In this document: in pieces, positions 1-12,830 of the stretch
Numbering within the stretch: position 1 is the stretch's first letter
Layout of the letters: every line of letters starts with the position of its first letter
Source of the DNA: Gigaspora margarita
Lineage: Eukaryota > Glomeromycota > Glomeromycetes > Diversisporales > Gigasporaceae
Length of the DNA: 64,000 nucleotides
Reading direction: 5' to 3'
NCBI GenBank assembly: GCA_009809945.1
Contig: WTPW01000302.1
Coordinates: 23,676-87,675, forward strand
Notes under the pieces: generated by a model
Databases searched by the model: none
Seen by the model: the letters and a program-made list of their open reading frames with translations, nothing else
What the model was told of the DNA's origin: nothing
Program-made: the position numbers and the translations under genes

Positions 1-1120
1 AATAATTTTGAATACCTAAACTAAGTTATGGATATTGGGTTTAATGTTATGCATAATGGATGGAATGCAACAGGTAGAAATGTTTTATATGTTAGAGGTG
101 AAAATGTAATTAAATTTAATGCTGTATGCAAAATTTGAAGATAAATAAAAAAAAAGTAATCACAAATTTCTGATTACTGATTTCTAATTACTTTGATATT
201 TTTTTTTGAATTTAGATTAGACAAAATTTGTACATTTATTATCTTGTTGCATGTTCATCATTTTGTAATATATTTGCAGAGATAGGTTTTAACATTAAAA
301 TAATAAATCACATTTTATAATAATAAGTTTGTAACTTTTGTTTAGTCTGAAAGGCAAAAAAATGAAGAAATTGTAAATCAGTAATCAGACATTAGTGTTT
401 ACTCTTTTATATTGATTTTCAAATTTATATAATTTGCAAGTGGCAATAAGTAAATTTTAAGAAAAATTTATAAATTCTGCGATTTAATATTAGAAAATTT
501 TTGGAGATCAGTTTATTTGTATATATTATAAAATAATTCTTTTATTTATTAAAAACATACTAAAATAATTTGCACTCTGATCGACATAAATCTGCACACT
601 GATTGGTCTTTTATTCTTGATATTATTGGCTAACTTAGTGCATGTGCACATTATGTCATTGATGTAAAGTTCAACTGTTTGAACATTTTTGATTGGTCAT
701 CTTTCAGAAATGTGACCAGTATAAGAAATTTTTATAATCACACATATTGCACTTTGCCATTTTTGATTTACTATATCCAAAACCATAATCGGACCGTGAG
801 AAAATTAATGACAAATGATCATTTGCATGTTAAATACTGTCATAATTTGTAATTGATCTATTAATTAATTAATTAATTAGATTATCACAAAATTTATCAC
901 GTGCCCCACTCGAATCATCTGTAATGCTATAATATCGTAATAAATTCGTCAAAATTCGTAATTTGTCTATTTTTTAAAAGAAAATTATAGATGGCCAGGG
1001 CGCCTCTTATATGATCCGCCAATCACATTAAATATTGACTTATCATATAAATAGAATTTTTTTATTTTTTTTATTTTTTAGAACCATCCATCACTAGGAA
1101 CCTTAACATTCGCATAAAGG
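1..1120. other. AT-rich DNA without a recognisable gene
   Basis: No open frame or known element is visible here. The only regular structure is a short TTAA tandem run at 861-879. Several copies of an ATTGGT motif occur at 560-720, but I cannot tie them to a promoter. Confidence 0.5.
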
Positions 1121-1189
1121 TATCGGCCAATCTTTGTTTTTGACATTTTTTAAATTTTTTAAAATTTTTTTTATTATTTATTATAGTAG

Positions 1190-3600
1190 TATAATGTACT
1201 TATTCTTTTCTTTAAACGAACATATAAAACGCAGCTAGAATGAGCATAGTAAATTAGTTTTTATTTTTATTTTTATTTTTATTATTATTATTATTATTAT
1301 ATACCTAAAGTTCTTTTTTTTAGAATGAAAGTAGTACTCTAGATGAATGTATAGAACGTAGCTAGAATGGGCGTAACACATTAGTTTTTATTTTCTTTTT
1401 ATATATATATATATCTAATATTCTTACTTCTTTTTTTTTAGAACAAACGTAACACTTTAGAAAACATATGGAATGTATCTCAAACAGGTGTAGCATGTTA
1501 GATTTTTTTTTTTTTATATATATATATCTGACGTTCTTACTTCTTTTTTTTTAAATGAACGTAGTACTTTAGAGAATGTAGCTAGAACGGACATAACACG
1601 TTAGTTTTTCTTTTTTTCTTTTCTTTTTTATATATATATATCTAACGATCTTTTTTTTTGAATGAACGTAGCACTTTAGACGAACGTATAAAATGTAGCT
1701 AGAACGGGCATAGCATGTTAGTTGGTTTATTTTTTTTTTTTTAATATTATTTATCTAACGTTTCTTTTTTTTTTATAACGAACATAGTACTTTAGACGGA
1801 CGTGTAAAACAAGGTGTAACACATTAGTTTTTTTTCCTTCTAATATTAACAGTCTTTTTTTTAATACGAAATATGGAACTTATATAGAACTTAGCTAGAA
1901 TAGACGTAGCACATTAGTTTTTCTTTTTTTTTATTATAATATATCTAATGTTCTCACTTCTTTTTTTAAAACAAATGTAGTACTCTAGATGAACATACGA
2001 AACGTAACTAGAACAGCGTAACGCGTTAGATTTCTTTTTTTTTTATATATATATATCTAATGGTCTTATTTTTTTTTTAGAACAAACGTAGTACTTTAGA
2101 CAAATGAATAGAACGTAGCTAAAACGGGCATAGCACGTTAGATTTTTTTTTTTTATATATATATATCTAACGTTCTTATTTCTTTTTTTTTTTAAAAGAA
2201 CGTAGTACTTTAGAGAACGTAGCTAGAATAGACATAACATGTTAGTTTTTCTTTTTTTTTCTTTTTTTTATATATATATATATCTAATGATTTTTTTTTT
2301 TGAATGAATGTAGCACTTTAGACGAATGTATGAAATGTAGCTAGAATGAGCATAGCATGTTAGTTAGGTTTTTTTTTTAATATTATTTATCTAACGTTTT
2401 ATTTTTTTTTATAACGAATGTAGTACTTTAGACGAACATGTAGAATGAGGTGTAACACGTTAGTTTTTTTTTTCCTTCTAATGTTAATGGTCTTTTTTTT
2501 AATACGAGCATATGGAACTTATATAAAACTTAGCTAGAATAGGCGTAGCACGTTAGTTTTTCTTTTTTTTTATTATTATATATCTAATGTTCTCACTTCT
2601 TTTTTTAAAACAAATGTAGTACTCTAGATGAATGTACAAAACGTAGCTAGAACGAGTGTAACACATTAGATTTCTTTTTATTTTATATATATATATCTAA
2701 TGATCTTCTTTTTTTTAGAACAAACGTAGTACTTTAGACAAACATGTGGAACGTAGCTAAAACAGACGTAATGCATTAGTTTTTTTTTTATATATATATA
2801 TATAATATATATCTAATGTTCTTCTTTTTTTTAAAAACCAACATAGTACTATACTAGAACGGACATGATATGTTAGGTTTTCTTTTTTTATTTCTTTTTT
2901 TTATATGTACATATATCTAATGTTCTTTTTTTTTTTAAAATGAACATAATACTTTGAACGTAATGCGTTAATATTTTTTTTTCTATATATATATATTTAT
3001 TTATTTATATGTACTAATGTTCTTTTTTGTATTTTTTTAGAACAAACGTTGTACTTTAGATGAACATACCTAGAATGAGCACAACACATTAGTTTTTTTT
3101 TTATGTACGTTTTTTTTTATTTTTAGAACGAACGTAGTATGTTATGAACATAGTACTTTACAAACGTAATCTTTATGAATGTAGTACTTTACGAACATAG
3201 TACTTTACGAATGCAGTACTTTACAAATATAGTACTTTGCGAATGTAGTACTTTGCGAATGTAGTACTTAACGAACATAGTACTTAACGAATGTAATACT
3301 TAACGGACATAGTACTTAATGAATGTAGTACTTTACGAATGTAGTACTAAAACAAGCATAATACGAAATTTAGTTTTTTTTCTTTATTTTTCTTTTTTTT
3401 ATATATATATCTAACATTCTATTTTTTAGAACAAACGTAATACTTTAGACAAATGTATAGAACATAACTAAAACAGGACATAACATGTTAATTTTTCATT
3501 TTTTTTTTCTTATATTATAAAACTAACATTTTCTTTTCTTTTTTTTTTCTGAACGAACATAGTACTTTTAGACAAACGTATGGAACATAACTAGAATGAG
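1190..3600. repeat. AT-rich minisatellite with higher-order period
   Basis: Diverged tandem monomers of about 90-100 bp. Each has a poly-T/TATATA stretch followed by a block of the type GAACGTAGTACTTTAGACGA, then AACGTAGCTAGAACGG and ACGTTAG. Monomer variants recur in the same order about 640 bp apart: the AGAGAA-GTAGCTAGAA variant at about 1571 and 2211, and the TATGGAACTTATAT variant at about 1867 and 2504. This is a higher-order repeat of roughly six monomers. Differences between monomers fall largely at CG positions (CG, TG or CA). No coding potential is seen. Confidence 0.85.
3126..3355. repeat. 16-17 bp sub-repeat inside the minisatellite
   Basis: Within the larger array the GAATGTAGTACTTTAC block alone is repeated about a dozen times with 16-17 bp spacing. 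It looks like a local re-amplification of one part of the monomer. Copies differ mainly at CG/TG/CA positions. Confidence 0.8.
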
Positions 3601-4639
3601 CTACTATTATATACGGCAAATTCTGTAATATAATTTTTAATGGACATGTAATTTAAAAAACTGTATAAGATTGGTGGTGCAAAGCACCATCTATTGCACT
3701 AGTATAATATAAAAAATATTAATTACAAAGAAAAAAACAGTATCATTATTGGAATGAAAGAAGTTATTAGAATAAAAATATAAATTATTCTTTGTCAGAA
3801 TTAGTAAGATCTATCAGATCAGGTAGTTGTACAAAGCTGCGCATAATTCGAGTAGAATGCAGCTTACTTATTTTTTGATTACATGTAGTAGTCTTTTGGG
3901 TTTCTTAATATTGTTTGTTAATTTTTCAGTTTTTTCTTCATTAGAATTGTCAGAAACATCAGATTTATTAATCAATTTTGGTTACTATTAGTATCTTCAA
4001 TATCAGTAGATTTGACAAATTTATTTTCTGCTAAGTTCTCTGTAAGATCTTTATTTTCAGATCTTGAACATTTATTGGAGGATGTATTTAGAGGTGGGCA
4101 CTATGCGCATGGGTGCATGCATGCATTATGCATATACATGGTCTAACAATCTATATATCAAAATGCCCATAGATAAATAATAATAATAATACTATTGCTA
4201 CATTATAGTATTATGAGTTGCATATAGGGATGTGATTTGAGTACTCTAGCTATAGCAAAAAAGTTTGGGTCATGTCAATCTGCAGTAAATTAGCCAATAA
4301 CAGTTTTCAATTTGGTGTAATATAACATGATCAGAAAAACATTCATTCTAAAGAAAATTAGAAGATCACTTATTTCTCAACAAACTTTATAAGAAACAAC
4401 CTTTTGCACATTAACAAAAAATATTCTTTGGTTGATTTTACTATATATAGTTCTAACTCCAAACCCTAACATAGACACTAACCCTAACTTAGTGTCCTAG
4501 ATCTGGTTTGTATCTGGTCCATTCTGGGTCTGGTCTGGGATCAAACTCTAAATTTTACCAGACTCAGCTCAACTATAAGTTCAGTCTGGGTCTGGTCTGA
4601 AGTCTGCTAAATGGTTTGAGTCTGAATGTATTTTTGGTG

Positions 4640-6880
4640 CTGAACAAGTTTACTTAGTACATAAAGTTAGAATTAATTACTAAAATTTTATGAATTATAA
4701 GAATTTATAGAATATTATTAATAAAATTCTATAAAATCTTATAATTCGCAAATTTTTATTAATTAATCCTAACTTTATGCACTAATTAAACTTGTTTAAT
4801 ATCTAAAAATATATCAAATTAGCAAATTATTTTTATTTTACTTGAAATTTATAGAATAATGCATAATTTTGGATTTTTGATCAAAAAAGTAAAATTTAAG
4901 CCTCTTTTCTCCAAATTTCAAGTAAAAAACAATTCTGCTGATTTAATATATTTTAAATGCTAAACAAGTTTACTTAGTGCATTAAGTTAGAGTTAATTAG
5001 TAAAATCTTATGAATCATAAGATTTTATAGAATTTGATTAATAAAATTCTATAAAATCTTATTATACACAAATTTTTATTAATTAATACTAAATTTATGA
5101 ACTATGTAAGCTTGTTCAGCACCTATAATTACATCAAACCAGCAGAAGTATTTTTATTTTACTTGAAATTTAGAGAATAGATACATAATTTTGGATTTTG
5201 ATCAAAAAGTCAAATTTAAGCATCTTTTCTTCAAATTTCATGTAAAATAAACAAAAAATCTGCTGATTTAATGTATATTTAGGAGATAAACAAGTTTACT
5301 TAGTGCATTAAGTTAGAATTAATTAGTAAAATTTTGTAAATCATAAGATTTTATAGAATTTTATTAATAATATTCTATAAATTCTTATGACTCCCAAATT
5401 CTTATTAAGTAATTCTAACTATATGCACTAAGTAAACTTGTTCAGTATATATAAATACATTAAATTGGTAGCATTGTTTTTATTTTACTTGAAATTTAGA
5501 GAATAGATGCATAATTTTGGATTTTTGATCAAAAAAGTCAAATTTAAGCATCTTTTTTCCATATTTCAACTAAAATAAAAACATAACTGCTGATTTAATA
5601 TAATTATAGATTATGAACAAGTTTACTTTTTTTTTTTTTTTTTTGGTGTTAAAGTGCCCGCCTTGGGACTTAGGAATTTTTATTCAAGATATTAGGGCCG
5701 TCAGTAACCCACAAGGGGGTCACCAGCATTTGTTATATTGAAGAGAGTACAACTAGCCACACGTACACTTTTGGTATCTAATTTAAGTGGTCCACCCTAA
5801 GGTTTCACACTAGCTGCCATACCTGCAACCCAACTACAGGAATTGCCTATTTTAAACCCTCTAATCCATGTCCCTCCTGCCAAACCCATCTTGTATCACC
5901 GGAACAATCCCATTACATAAGTCAGTCAGACAGTTACGGATGCTTATCCATTGTCCTTAGGACCCAGCCAGGTAAACCTGGTCCTGTTATCCTCAGGGGA
6001 AACTTGGTAGAGCAGTACCTGTCCCACCAGGTATTCACCTACACTTCAGTAACTTACGCTACGGCTTTACCTATATACTTGGAGTCAGGGCTAACCTTAA
6101 ACCCCTACCATTACCTACTTCTGCCCTTGCAAGGTTCGCTCCAATCCCAGCACCTACCTCACCATCCTACCAGTCCTTATACCGGATTCACAAACTTCCA
6201 AACCAGTTAGCCTGGAAGGGTAGATATGGCCTTCTTCTCTTGGTACCTACTTCTGAAACATAGGTCCTTTTCCTCCGGGCAACTCTGGCAGCCAGGTTGG
6301 TAGACCCCCTCCTCGAGGGTCTTATCGTCTGATTCTCCTGCTCCAGTTTTTGATATTCTAGCTTTGGTAGCACTGTCAAAGATCTTTGCTACATAAACAA
6401 GTTTACTTAGTACATGTAGTTAGAATTAATTAATAAAAATTTGCAAGTCATAAGATTTTATAGAATTTTATTAATAAAATTCTATAAAATTTTATGATTT
6501 ACAAAATTTTATTAATTAATTCTAAATTTGATGTACTAAGTAAACTTGTTCAGCACCTATAATTACATAAATCGGTAGTATTATTTTTATTTTAGTTAAA
6601 ATTTGGAGAAATGATGCTAAAATTTGACTTTTTTGATCAAAAATCCAAAACTATGCATCTATTCTCTAAATTTCAAGTAAAATAAAAATAAGTATGCCGA
6701 TTTGATGTATTTATATATGCTGATCAAGTTAATTTAGTACATAAAGTTAGAATTAGTCAATAAAAATTTGTGAATTATAAGAGTTATAGAATTTTATTAA
6801 TAAATTCTATAAATTCTTATGATTTACTAATTAATTCTAACTTCATGCACTAAGTAAACTTGTTTAGTAGCAAAAAATAT
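4640..6880. repeat. Tandem array of palindromes inside the hAT-like element
   Basis: A unit of about 310 bp is repeated four to five times (palindrome starts near 4648, 4958, 5289, 6393 and 6722). Each unit has two palindromes. One runs from AACAAGTTTACTTAGTGCAT to its complement around a TTTATTAATAAA centre. The other runs from TTTTACTTGAAATTTAGAGAA to its complement around TTGATCAAAAA. The array is interrupted by the retro-insert at 5629-6395. A single further copy of the first palindrome lies at 20161-20930. Confidence 0.85.
5629..6395 (-). mobile_element. Poly(A)-tailed retro-insert (5'-truncated LINE or long SINE)
   Basis: This block is much richer in G+C than its surroundings. On + it starts with about 16 T, the complement of a poly(A) tail, so it reads on minus. 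It is flanked by a 13-bp duplication AACAAGTTTACTT at 5616-5628 and 6396-6408, the signature of target-primed reverse transcription. Its 5' part on minus holds a short basic frame (6379-6188, 63 aa) with many Arg and Lys. No reverse transcriptase or endonuclease motif is visible, so it may be the end of a LINE or a non-coding element. Its 3' tail (AGATACCAAAAGT... GGCGGGCACTTT) is shared with the short insert at 33992-34110. Confidence 0.75.
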
Positions 6881-7557
6881 ATATAAATTATTTGTACTTA
6901 GACCATATTGCAAACTTCAAGTCAGACCCAAACCAAACTCAACCTTGACTTAGAACTAATAATAAATTTTAACTATGCTGCATATTATGCACATGCATAG
7001 TAGCAAAAATACTATTTTGCCCACCTCTAGATGTATTATTTGATTTATTTAAGATTGTTAGTTCAGAAGGTTTAGCTTTTGGCAAATCTTATAAGTTTTT
7101 GGATATGTTCTGATAAATGTGCAAAAGCTTGGAATGAGTTGGGTTCAAAAGAGTTAATAGAGATGAGAATTGTTAGTTTTAGCTTTTTTTTTACATTAAC
7201 ATAACTTATTTCTTTTGCATAGACATAAAGATCGTGGTCTATGATTTCATGAACCCAATTACAAATAAAATTGAATCATGTAGTTGTATAGTAGTTTTAA
7301 GATGAGCTGAATCTTGAATTATTTTGGAAAAAGACTATCTTGAATGTATAGTTATGCTCTTGATGATAATGTAGTCAGTTATAATTATTTTGATAATGCC
7401 ATCAGTATTATTAATTTCTGTTGGCATATCTTGTAGAGTTCCTGTTAGAAAAACCTTTAAAGAACATTTATTTTTGATATTGAGATCTTATCAACAATAG
7501 TTAAATGGGTTGAAGTTGACACTTTCATCTAAAGATATTAGAAATTTTAAATAAAAT

Positions 7558-7768
7558 TGAAGCTAGAAATAGCTGAAGCTAGAAATCAAAAAAGCTGATT
7601 TAAAAAAATAAGTTCTACCAAAATCTACTTATACTCTTTTATTATTAAAACTAACCCTAAACTCTAACCTAACTCTAAAAAAACCCTAACAAAAGGCCCT
7701 AAAATTTTTTAAAATTTTCATATTAAAATAATTAAAATTTCTAGCATCAGCCATTTCTAGTATCAGCC
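7558..7768. mobile_element. Small MITE with doubled CTAGAAAT tips
   Basis: The left end carries CTAGAAATAGCTGAAGC and a second CTAGAAAT; the right end carries the complement, TTTCTAGCATCAGCC plus TTTCTAGTATCAGCC. The arms therefore form an inverted repeat of about 29 bp. The centre has telomere-like CCCTAA/CCCTAAC motifs (7646-7690). It interrupts the minus-strand pseudogene. I cannot identify a convincing target duplication, so the exact ends are uncertain. Confidence 0.6.
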
Positions 7769-7873
7769 ATGACAATAATTTATACCTTTGGTTTCATGAT
7801 TCCATCATAGAGTAAAGAAATAATTTTTTCTCTAGTAGAGTAATATTCTTCTTTTTTAAAGAATGCTTGGGTT

Positions 7874-9276
7874 TAGTATTTCACCCAGATGAAATTTCTG
7901 AAATAAGGTGAAATATGTTTTGCTCCAAAGCCTGAAATCTGATAATTCTGAAATTAGCGAAACTGGCAAAATATCCAAAACTTGGTAAAATGTTCAAAAA
8001 TTGGCAAAACTAAAATCTGACAAAATTCTGAAATCTAATATTAGAAAATTTATTGGAAAAAATACCTAGAGCATAGTGAAACAGAGTATGAGTTCAATTT
8101 AGGGAATAGTATAATAGTATTTAAAATATCAGACAAAAAAATTTCTTTAGCCAATCAGATTTTGAGATCAGGTATAATATGAAAAAGTTCAAGAGACAAA
8201 AATAAATGAAAATCATCTATAACGTAAAATTTTGCCTATGAAACTACCTTCTGCATACTAATTAAAAGTTTCTCTTGCAAAATTTTGGTATAAAATATTT
8301 TCTAACCCCAACCTATTAGCAATACTCTAACCCTAACCTAATAATAAATGCTTTTTCTAGCAAAATCTTTTTAATGGGACCATATAATAAGCAAAATTTT
8401 TTAGACTGGTGTTTCTAGTCCTATAGGATAGTTGTGACAAAATATTCACTTATCTGAAATATCTTATATTTATAACATGTGAATAGCGATAATGATTAAT
8501 TATCATTTTCTTTATTTGTTAAATAATTTTTGCAAATCCTAATTCTAATAAACTTATAACAATTATCTTTAATCGCTAGTGCAATGCATTGCTACCTGAA
8601 CAACTAATCATTTTTTTTGGTTTACATAAATCAAAACAAATAGTAGCCAGGTTAAGATTAGAGTTAGGGTTTGGTAGGTGCAATATTTAGATGTCTTTTC
8701 TTAACACAAAATTTTGCCAGTAATATTTTTTGTTAAGAAAAAATTGTAGTTTCATAGTCAAAATTTTAAGCTAGTGCAATTTGTTAAAAAAATAGCTGTT
8801 TCATTTCGATTTTACATTACACCTAGTCCTGCATCCTGATTGGTCTCTTTTTTAACTTAAATATATGTTACTATAAATTTTAAATAAATATTTTAAATTA
8901 TATAAATTGTTATTTTATCTAGTATTATTCTTTGTATGTATTTTACTATGTTTTGGCAAGCAAATTTGCCTATGCACTGTATTAAAAGATAGAGAAAATC
9001 AAATGTTAGAATTACAAAATAAATTATGAATTAACTTATAATTTTGTGTACAAGAAAAATAATACAACAATAGAAATCCAAAAAAGTAAAAAAAATGAAA
9101 ATGTTTCAGAGATTTTGCTATTTTGTTTTATCAGGTTTCAAAGGTTTCACCAGGTTTTGTAAGTTTCGCCCATTTCTGATATTTTGAAAATTTCAGAAAT
9201 TTCAGATTTATTTCACCTTTAGGAGCATTTTGGTTTCACTTTTCAGATTTTGAAAATGGATTTGCCCACAACACTA
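7874..9276. mobile_element. hAT-like non-autonomous element (1.4 kb)
   Basis: A perfect 8-bp duplication CTTGGGTT lies at 7866-7873 and 9277-9284. The tips are TAGTATTTCACC and, complemented, TAGTGTTGTGGG, so only about 7 bp of terminal repeat survive. The subterminal zones (7880-8060 and 9090-9260) are inverted and rich in GAAATTTC, GGTGAAA and CCAAAACTTGG motifs. Telomere-like CTAACCCTAACC motifs lie at 8303-8345, with GTTAGGG at 8650-8675. There is no transposase frame. It splits the minus-strand pseudogene, whose frame resumes on both sides. Confidence 0.85.
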
Positions 9277-9580
9277 CTTGGGTTTCAGAGTCACATTCTG
9301 TAGAATCAACAAACATGTGAATAGTCAATTTGATTTCATTATCATCACAACCCATAGGATTTATCCCATGGCCCATACTGACATCATTTGGTTATTACTT
9401 TCTTTTTGGCAGACATGTTTAATTTTTACTATTGTGTCAGTATAACAAAGCATTTTTTTAGAATTAAAAAATTTGAATGAACAAAGTAACTTAAGAAAAG
9501 TATGACTATAGCGATTTAATAGGATTTATCATTACAGGTTTTATGTAAAGTATGAGATAATAGGTTTTAGCTCTATATAT

Positions 9581-9826
9581 GGGTGAGTCAATAGAATAGG
9601 GACAAATTTTTTCTAAGTAAAAGTTTTCTTGACTTTAAGCTTAAATATCTTAACAACTATCTTAATAAATTTAATAATTTTTTTTTTATTTTAATTCTAT
9701 ATAATTTCAAGATTAAAATAAAAAAATTTTTGGCAAATTTGATTAAATAGTTGTCAAGATATTTTAATTTAAAAATTAAAAAAATTTTACTAAAAATGAT
9801 TTGTCCCTTTTCTATTGACCCACCCC
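9581..9826. mobile_element. Foldback MITE (about 246 bp)
   Basis: The ends GGGTGAGTCAATAGAATAGG and the complement of CTATTGACCCACCCCC begin inverted-repeat arms that run nearly to the centre, with an AAATTTT-rich loop. The flank on both sides is TATATAT, so a TA-type or longer duplication cannot be resolved. The short open frame over it is a by-product of the AT-rich arms. Confidence 0.7.
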
Positions 9827-10289
9827 CATATATATTAATATATTCTTTGTTATTTAACAACTTGTAGGTCATTATTCTTTTACATGGTAAAATTATGACT
9901 TTTTATAACTTACAATTTAAAAGAAATATAAAGAGCTTTGAATGCTATATTTTTTTTGTTCATAGCCCAGATTTATTATATTACTCAGTTTTGGTTAAAA
10001 AAGAGAGCTGAGGAGCATTACAATAGATGATTTTATTGTAGAGATTAGGCTTTTGTATTAAGAAAAAGTTTATTTATTTTGTTTATTATCAAAAGTTACA
10101 GTCACTAAATTTTATGTTTCATGCTTTGTCTTGCAGTTTTTTTGATGTGTATTAGTTTCTAAGATGGTTGGAATTTTCATGATTGTTTATCAAGTTTGAT
10201 TGCAATAATTTGGCCAATAAACCCATATAATAAGCGAGTATTGAAAGCCTCAACTGTGGTAACGTCTTTATTTATTTTAGTATTCATGG

Positions 10290-12830
10290 TATTTATAAAG
10301 TATTTATAATTTATTTGAAAATGTGAGTTTTGATCTGTGATACTATTAGAAATGGGTTTTATGCATGTGCATGATTCCTCAATCATGCGCATGAATGCGC
10401 ATTAATGTGCATGTTTCCAAATCATGCACATCTTATCCCATCAAAATTTTATATAGAAAAATTAAATATAAGTGCAATTAATATTCTAATTTATCTTTAA
10501 CATTAAAAAAAAACAAAAAAATATTCTAATCTATCTATATACTTCAATTTTGGTGTTCGCTTTAACATTTTTGATTGGTCTTATCTGAAAAATATGATTC
10601 AAATATAGGAAAACTACCAGAAATATGTAAGATGATTATAATGATTATCATGGTCGAGTAATTATTATAACATTTGAGTAATTTTTATATCATTTTTTTA
10701 ACTCCTTATTAACGCCCTTAAACAATACAAAATCATGAAATTTGAATTTGCCAAATTTACTTTTGTTGTTTGATAGACAATACAAAATCATGAAATTTGA
10801 ATTTGCCAAATTTACTTTTGTTGTTTGATTGCCTAATATTTACAAACTATTTTGGGCTAAAAAAAGTTATGAATTTGTAAACATTTTGTATAATGGTTTC
10901 AAGTTCAAGAATAAGTATAAGAAGTGCAAGTGCAAGTGCAATAACACGACAAATGCTCTGTGATAGATAAAATATAAGATTAATAAAAAAAATAGTGAAT
11001 ATATTAATAAATATAAAAAAAATAAATAGTGAATATATTAGTAAATATGAAAAAAAATTACATTCAACCAAATATTTAGATGATTGATTTCTAGAATTTT
11101 TGGTTGAAATTTTTTGCCACCCAAATTATCTGATAATTAACTAATTTTCTTAGCGATTCATAGTTTTATATCGATCTGCCAACCAATAAAATCATGGTTA
11201 TGTTCAAAAGGTAATCAGTGTGCTAAAACTAATATAGTAATCTAATCAAGTTATTGTACTTTAACGCCTTTTTGATTGGTTATATAACCTGTGATCAAAT
11301 TGTTGAGACAAATATATCGATGAACAAGTTATAATCAAGAATTTCATCACAATTCAAATTCATTAACAATTGATATGAGATAATATAATTGTGAAAAAAT
11401 GTGTCAGTGTGTACTAATACAAATTCTGTACTTGCAAAAATGACATTGTAAGGGAATCAAGTAAAACAAAATAAAATTTTATCCTATTGTGATCAAAATT
11501 TCACAGTTCGATCATAGTATCAACTGGGTTGCACAATTATTTAGAGCCAAGCCACATTATTGTCAATTCTGTAAAATTACAAGAAAACTTAAGTTCGACT
11601 AGGTTGCACAATTATTTGGAGCAAAGCCACATTGTTGCAGATGTTTGTGTTTTAATTATATAAATTGAACACATATTGATAAATTTTTTTATACCATATT
11701 TTTGTGTAATAATGCTCATCCATGCATTATTTTGAGTACATGCACATTATTTCGAACATCTGATCTGACATATAAAAACATTTAAGAAATTGACTACTTA
11801 TATTGATCCAAACATATATGCTATTTTGGGACACGTATAGGTGTCATTTCGAAGTTATACATCTTATTTTTTGATGATACAATTTACAAAATAATACTCA
11901 TGAGCGTTTTACGCGAAAATACAGTAGTCATATACTAAACTAAGAGAGTTTTCAAGCAGCACACTTGGTGTGATTAACCAGTAATTGTGACAGTGCGCAA
12001 ATATTATAGCAATATTTAATAAGACTACTGTCGAAACCAATAATATAAATAGTAATATAGTTGAATTGTTCTTGCATATCTCTCTCGACATGATTAATTT
12101 TTTTCATATTGCTGCTCAAGTATTAAAATTAGTTGAAATATTGTATATTTGATGCTTAAACAAACCACTTTTATTATTATTACTACTTAACGATAATTGT
12201 CTTTACAAGAAAAATGAAATGATGGATCAACATAAAGATAAGTACAATTTACAACAATTCTAAAACCAAAACATTCTTTTTTTTTTTGTTTGCAGCAAAA
12301 ATTTTTAATGTAGCAAGGTAGTAATACATTAATATTTATTGATTCATAATGATAATGTAACGGTAAAAAGAGTGAAATATAGATATACTTGAACAATTAT
12401 TTTTCAAGTCAGCAAATGAAAAATTTCAGCCAATAATGTGGCTCTATAAAAAAGAAAGGACATCTTGACTTCCATTTGTTATTTGGAATAATAAATACTC
12501 TTGATCAAATAAATGATTTCCTGCTAATTAAATTGTTCTCTCTGACATATTAAACTATTACGTGTTTATTCAATTGAAATATTAAAAACAACCAATTTGG
12601 TAAACTAATTTTACTAATTAAATATATTCGATCTATTCCTGATTAATTGACTAAGTCATTTGAGAACACTTTAAAACAAATAAAATTAAATTAAATTGTA
12701 AAATTCATAAATTTCAATAGCTTATACACTTAAATTAATAGATTTATTATACCAATTTAAATTAATATACTTTATCATAGCTAAATTAATAGTGCTGGTA
12801 TAAAGCAAAAACTCAATATATAGTGCTGAT
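10290..12830. other. Gene-free AT-rich stretch with small repeats
   Basis: No gene is visible. A cluster of GCATG and TGCGCAT motifs lies at 10360-10430. A 52-bp segment is tandemly duplicated at 10723-10774 and 10778-10829 (period 55). A GGTTGCACAATTATTT block is repeated near 11528 and 11600. The short frames here have biased Ile/Leu/Lys/Asn composition and no recognisable domain. Confidence 0.5.

Larger units (their letters stand above)
4089..7029. mobile_element. hAT-like non-autonomous DNA transposon (2.9 kb)
   Basis: The ends are exact 12-bp inverted repeats, TAGAGGTGGGCA at 4089-4100 and its complement at 7018-7029. They are flanked by a perfect 8-bp duplication GATGTATT at 4081-4088 and 7030-7037. 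Short terminal repeats of the TAGAGGTGGGCA type with 8-bp duplications are characteristic of hAT elements. Subterminal regions are inverted-repeat-like (GCATGCAT motifs near 4120, ATGCACATGCAT near 6990; CTGGTCTGG/CCAGAC motifs near 4520-4620 with a complement near 6900). The interior is the palindromic array 4640-6880 plus a retro-insert. No transposase frame is present, so mobility would need an enzyme supplied elsewhere. It sits inside the minus-strand pseudogene. Confidence 0.9.
3790..10287 (-). pseudogene. Decayed repeat-associated gene split by insertions
   Basis: Minus-strand coding remnants in one order are interrupted by mobile elements. The amino-terminal piece at 10287-10100 begins MNTKINKDVTTVEAF and includes YGFIGQIIAIKLD. 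The next piece at 9400-9285 reads CDDNEIKLTIHMFVDSTECD and continues into 7873-7790 (REKIISLLYDGIMKPK) once the 7874-9276 element is removed. 7557-7038 contains FVIGFM and, after a frameshift, DLYVYAKEISYVN (7232-7195). A Ser/Asp/Asn/Lys-rich tail lies at 4088-3790 beyond the 4089-7029 element. Stops and frameshifts are frequent. The FV-G...A-[EN]I-Y-[VL] pattern is also present at 45046-45954, so the two loci look like one family. From memory, similar proteins recur in Rhizophagus genomes; the function is unknown to me. Confidence 0.55.

Noticed and set aside
6004..6210. 68-aa open frame on plus in the retro-insert
   Set aside because: It runs opposite to the poly(A)-defined orientation of the insert, and no domain is seen.
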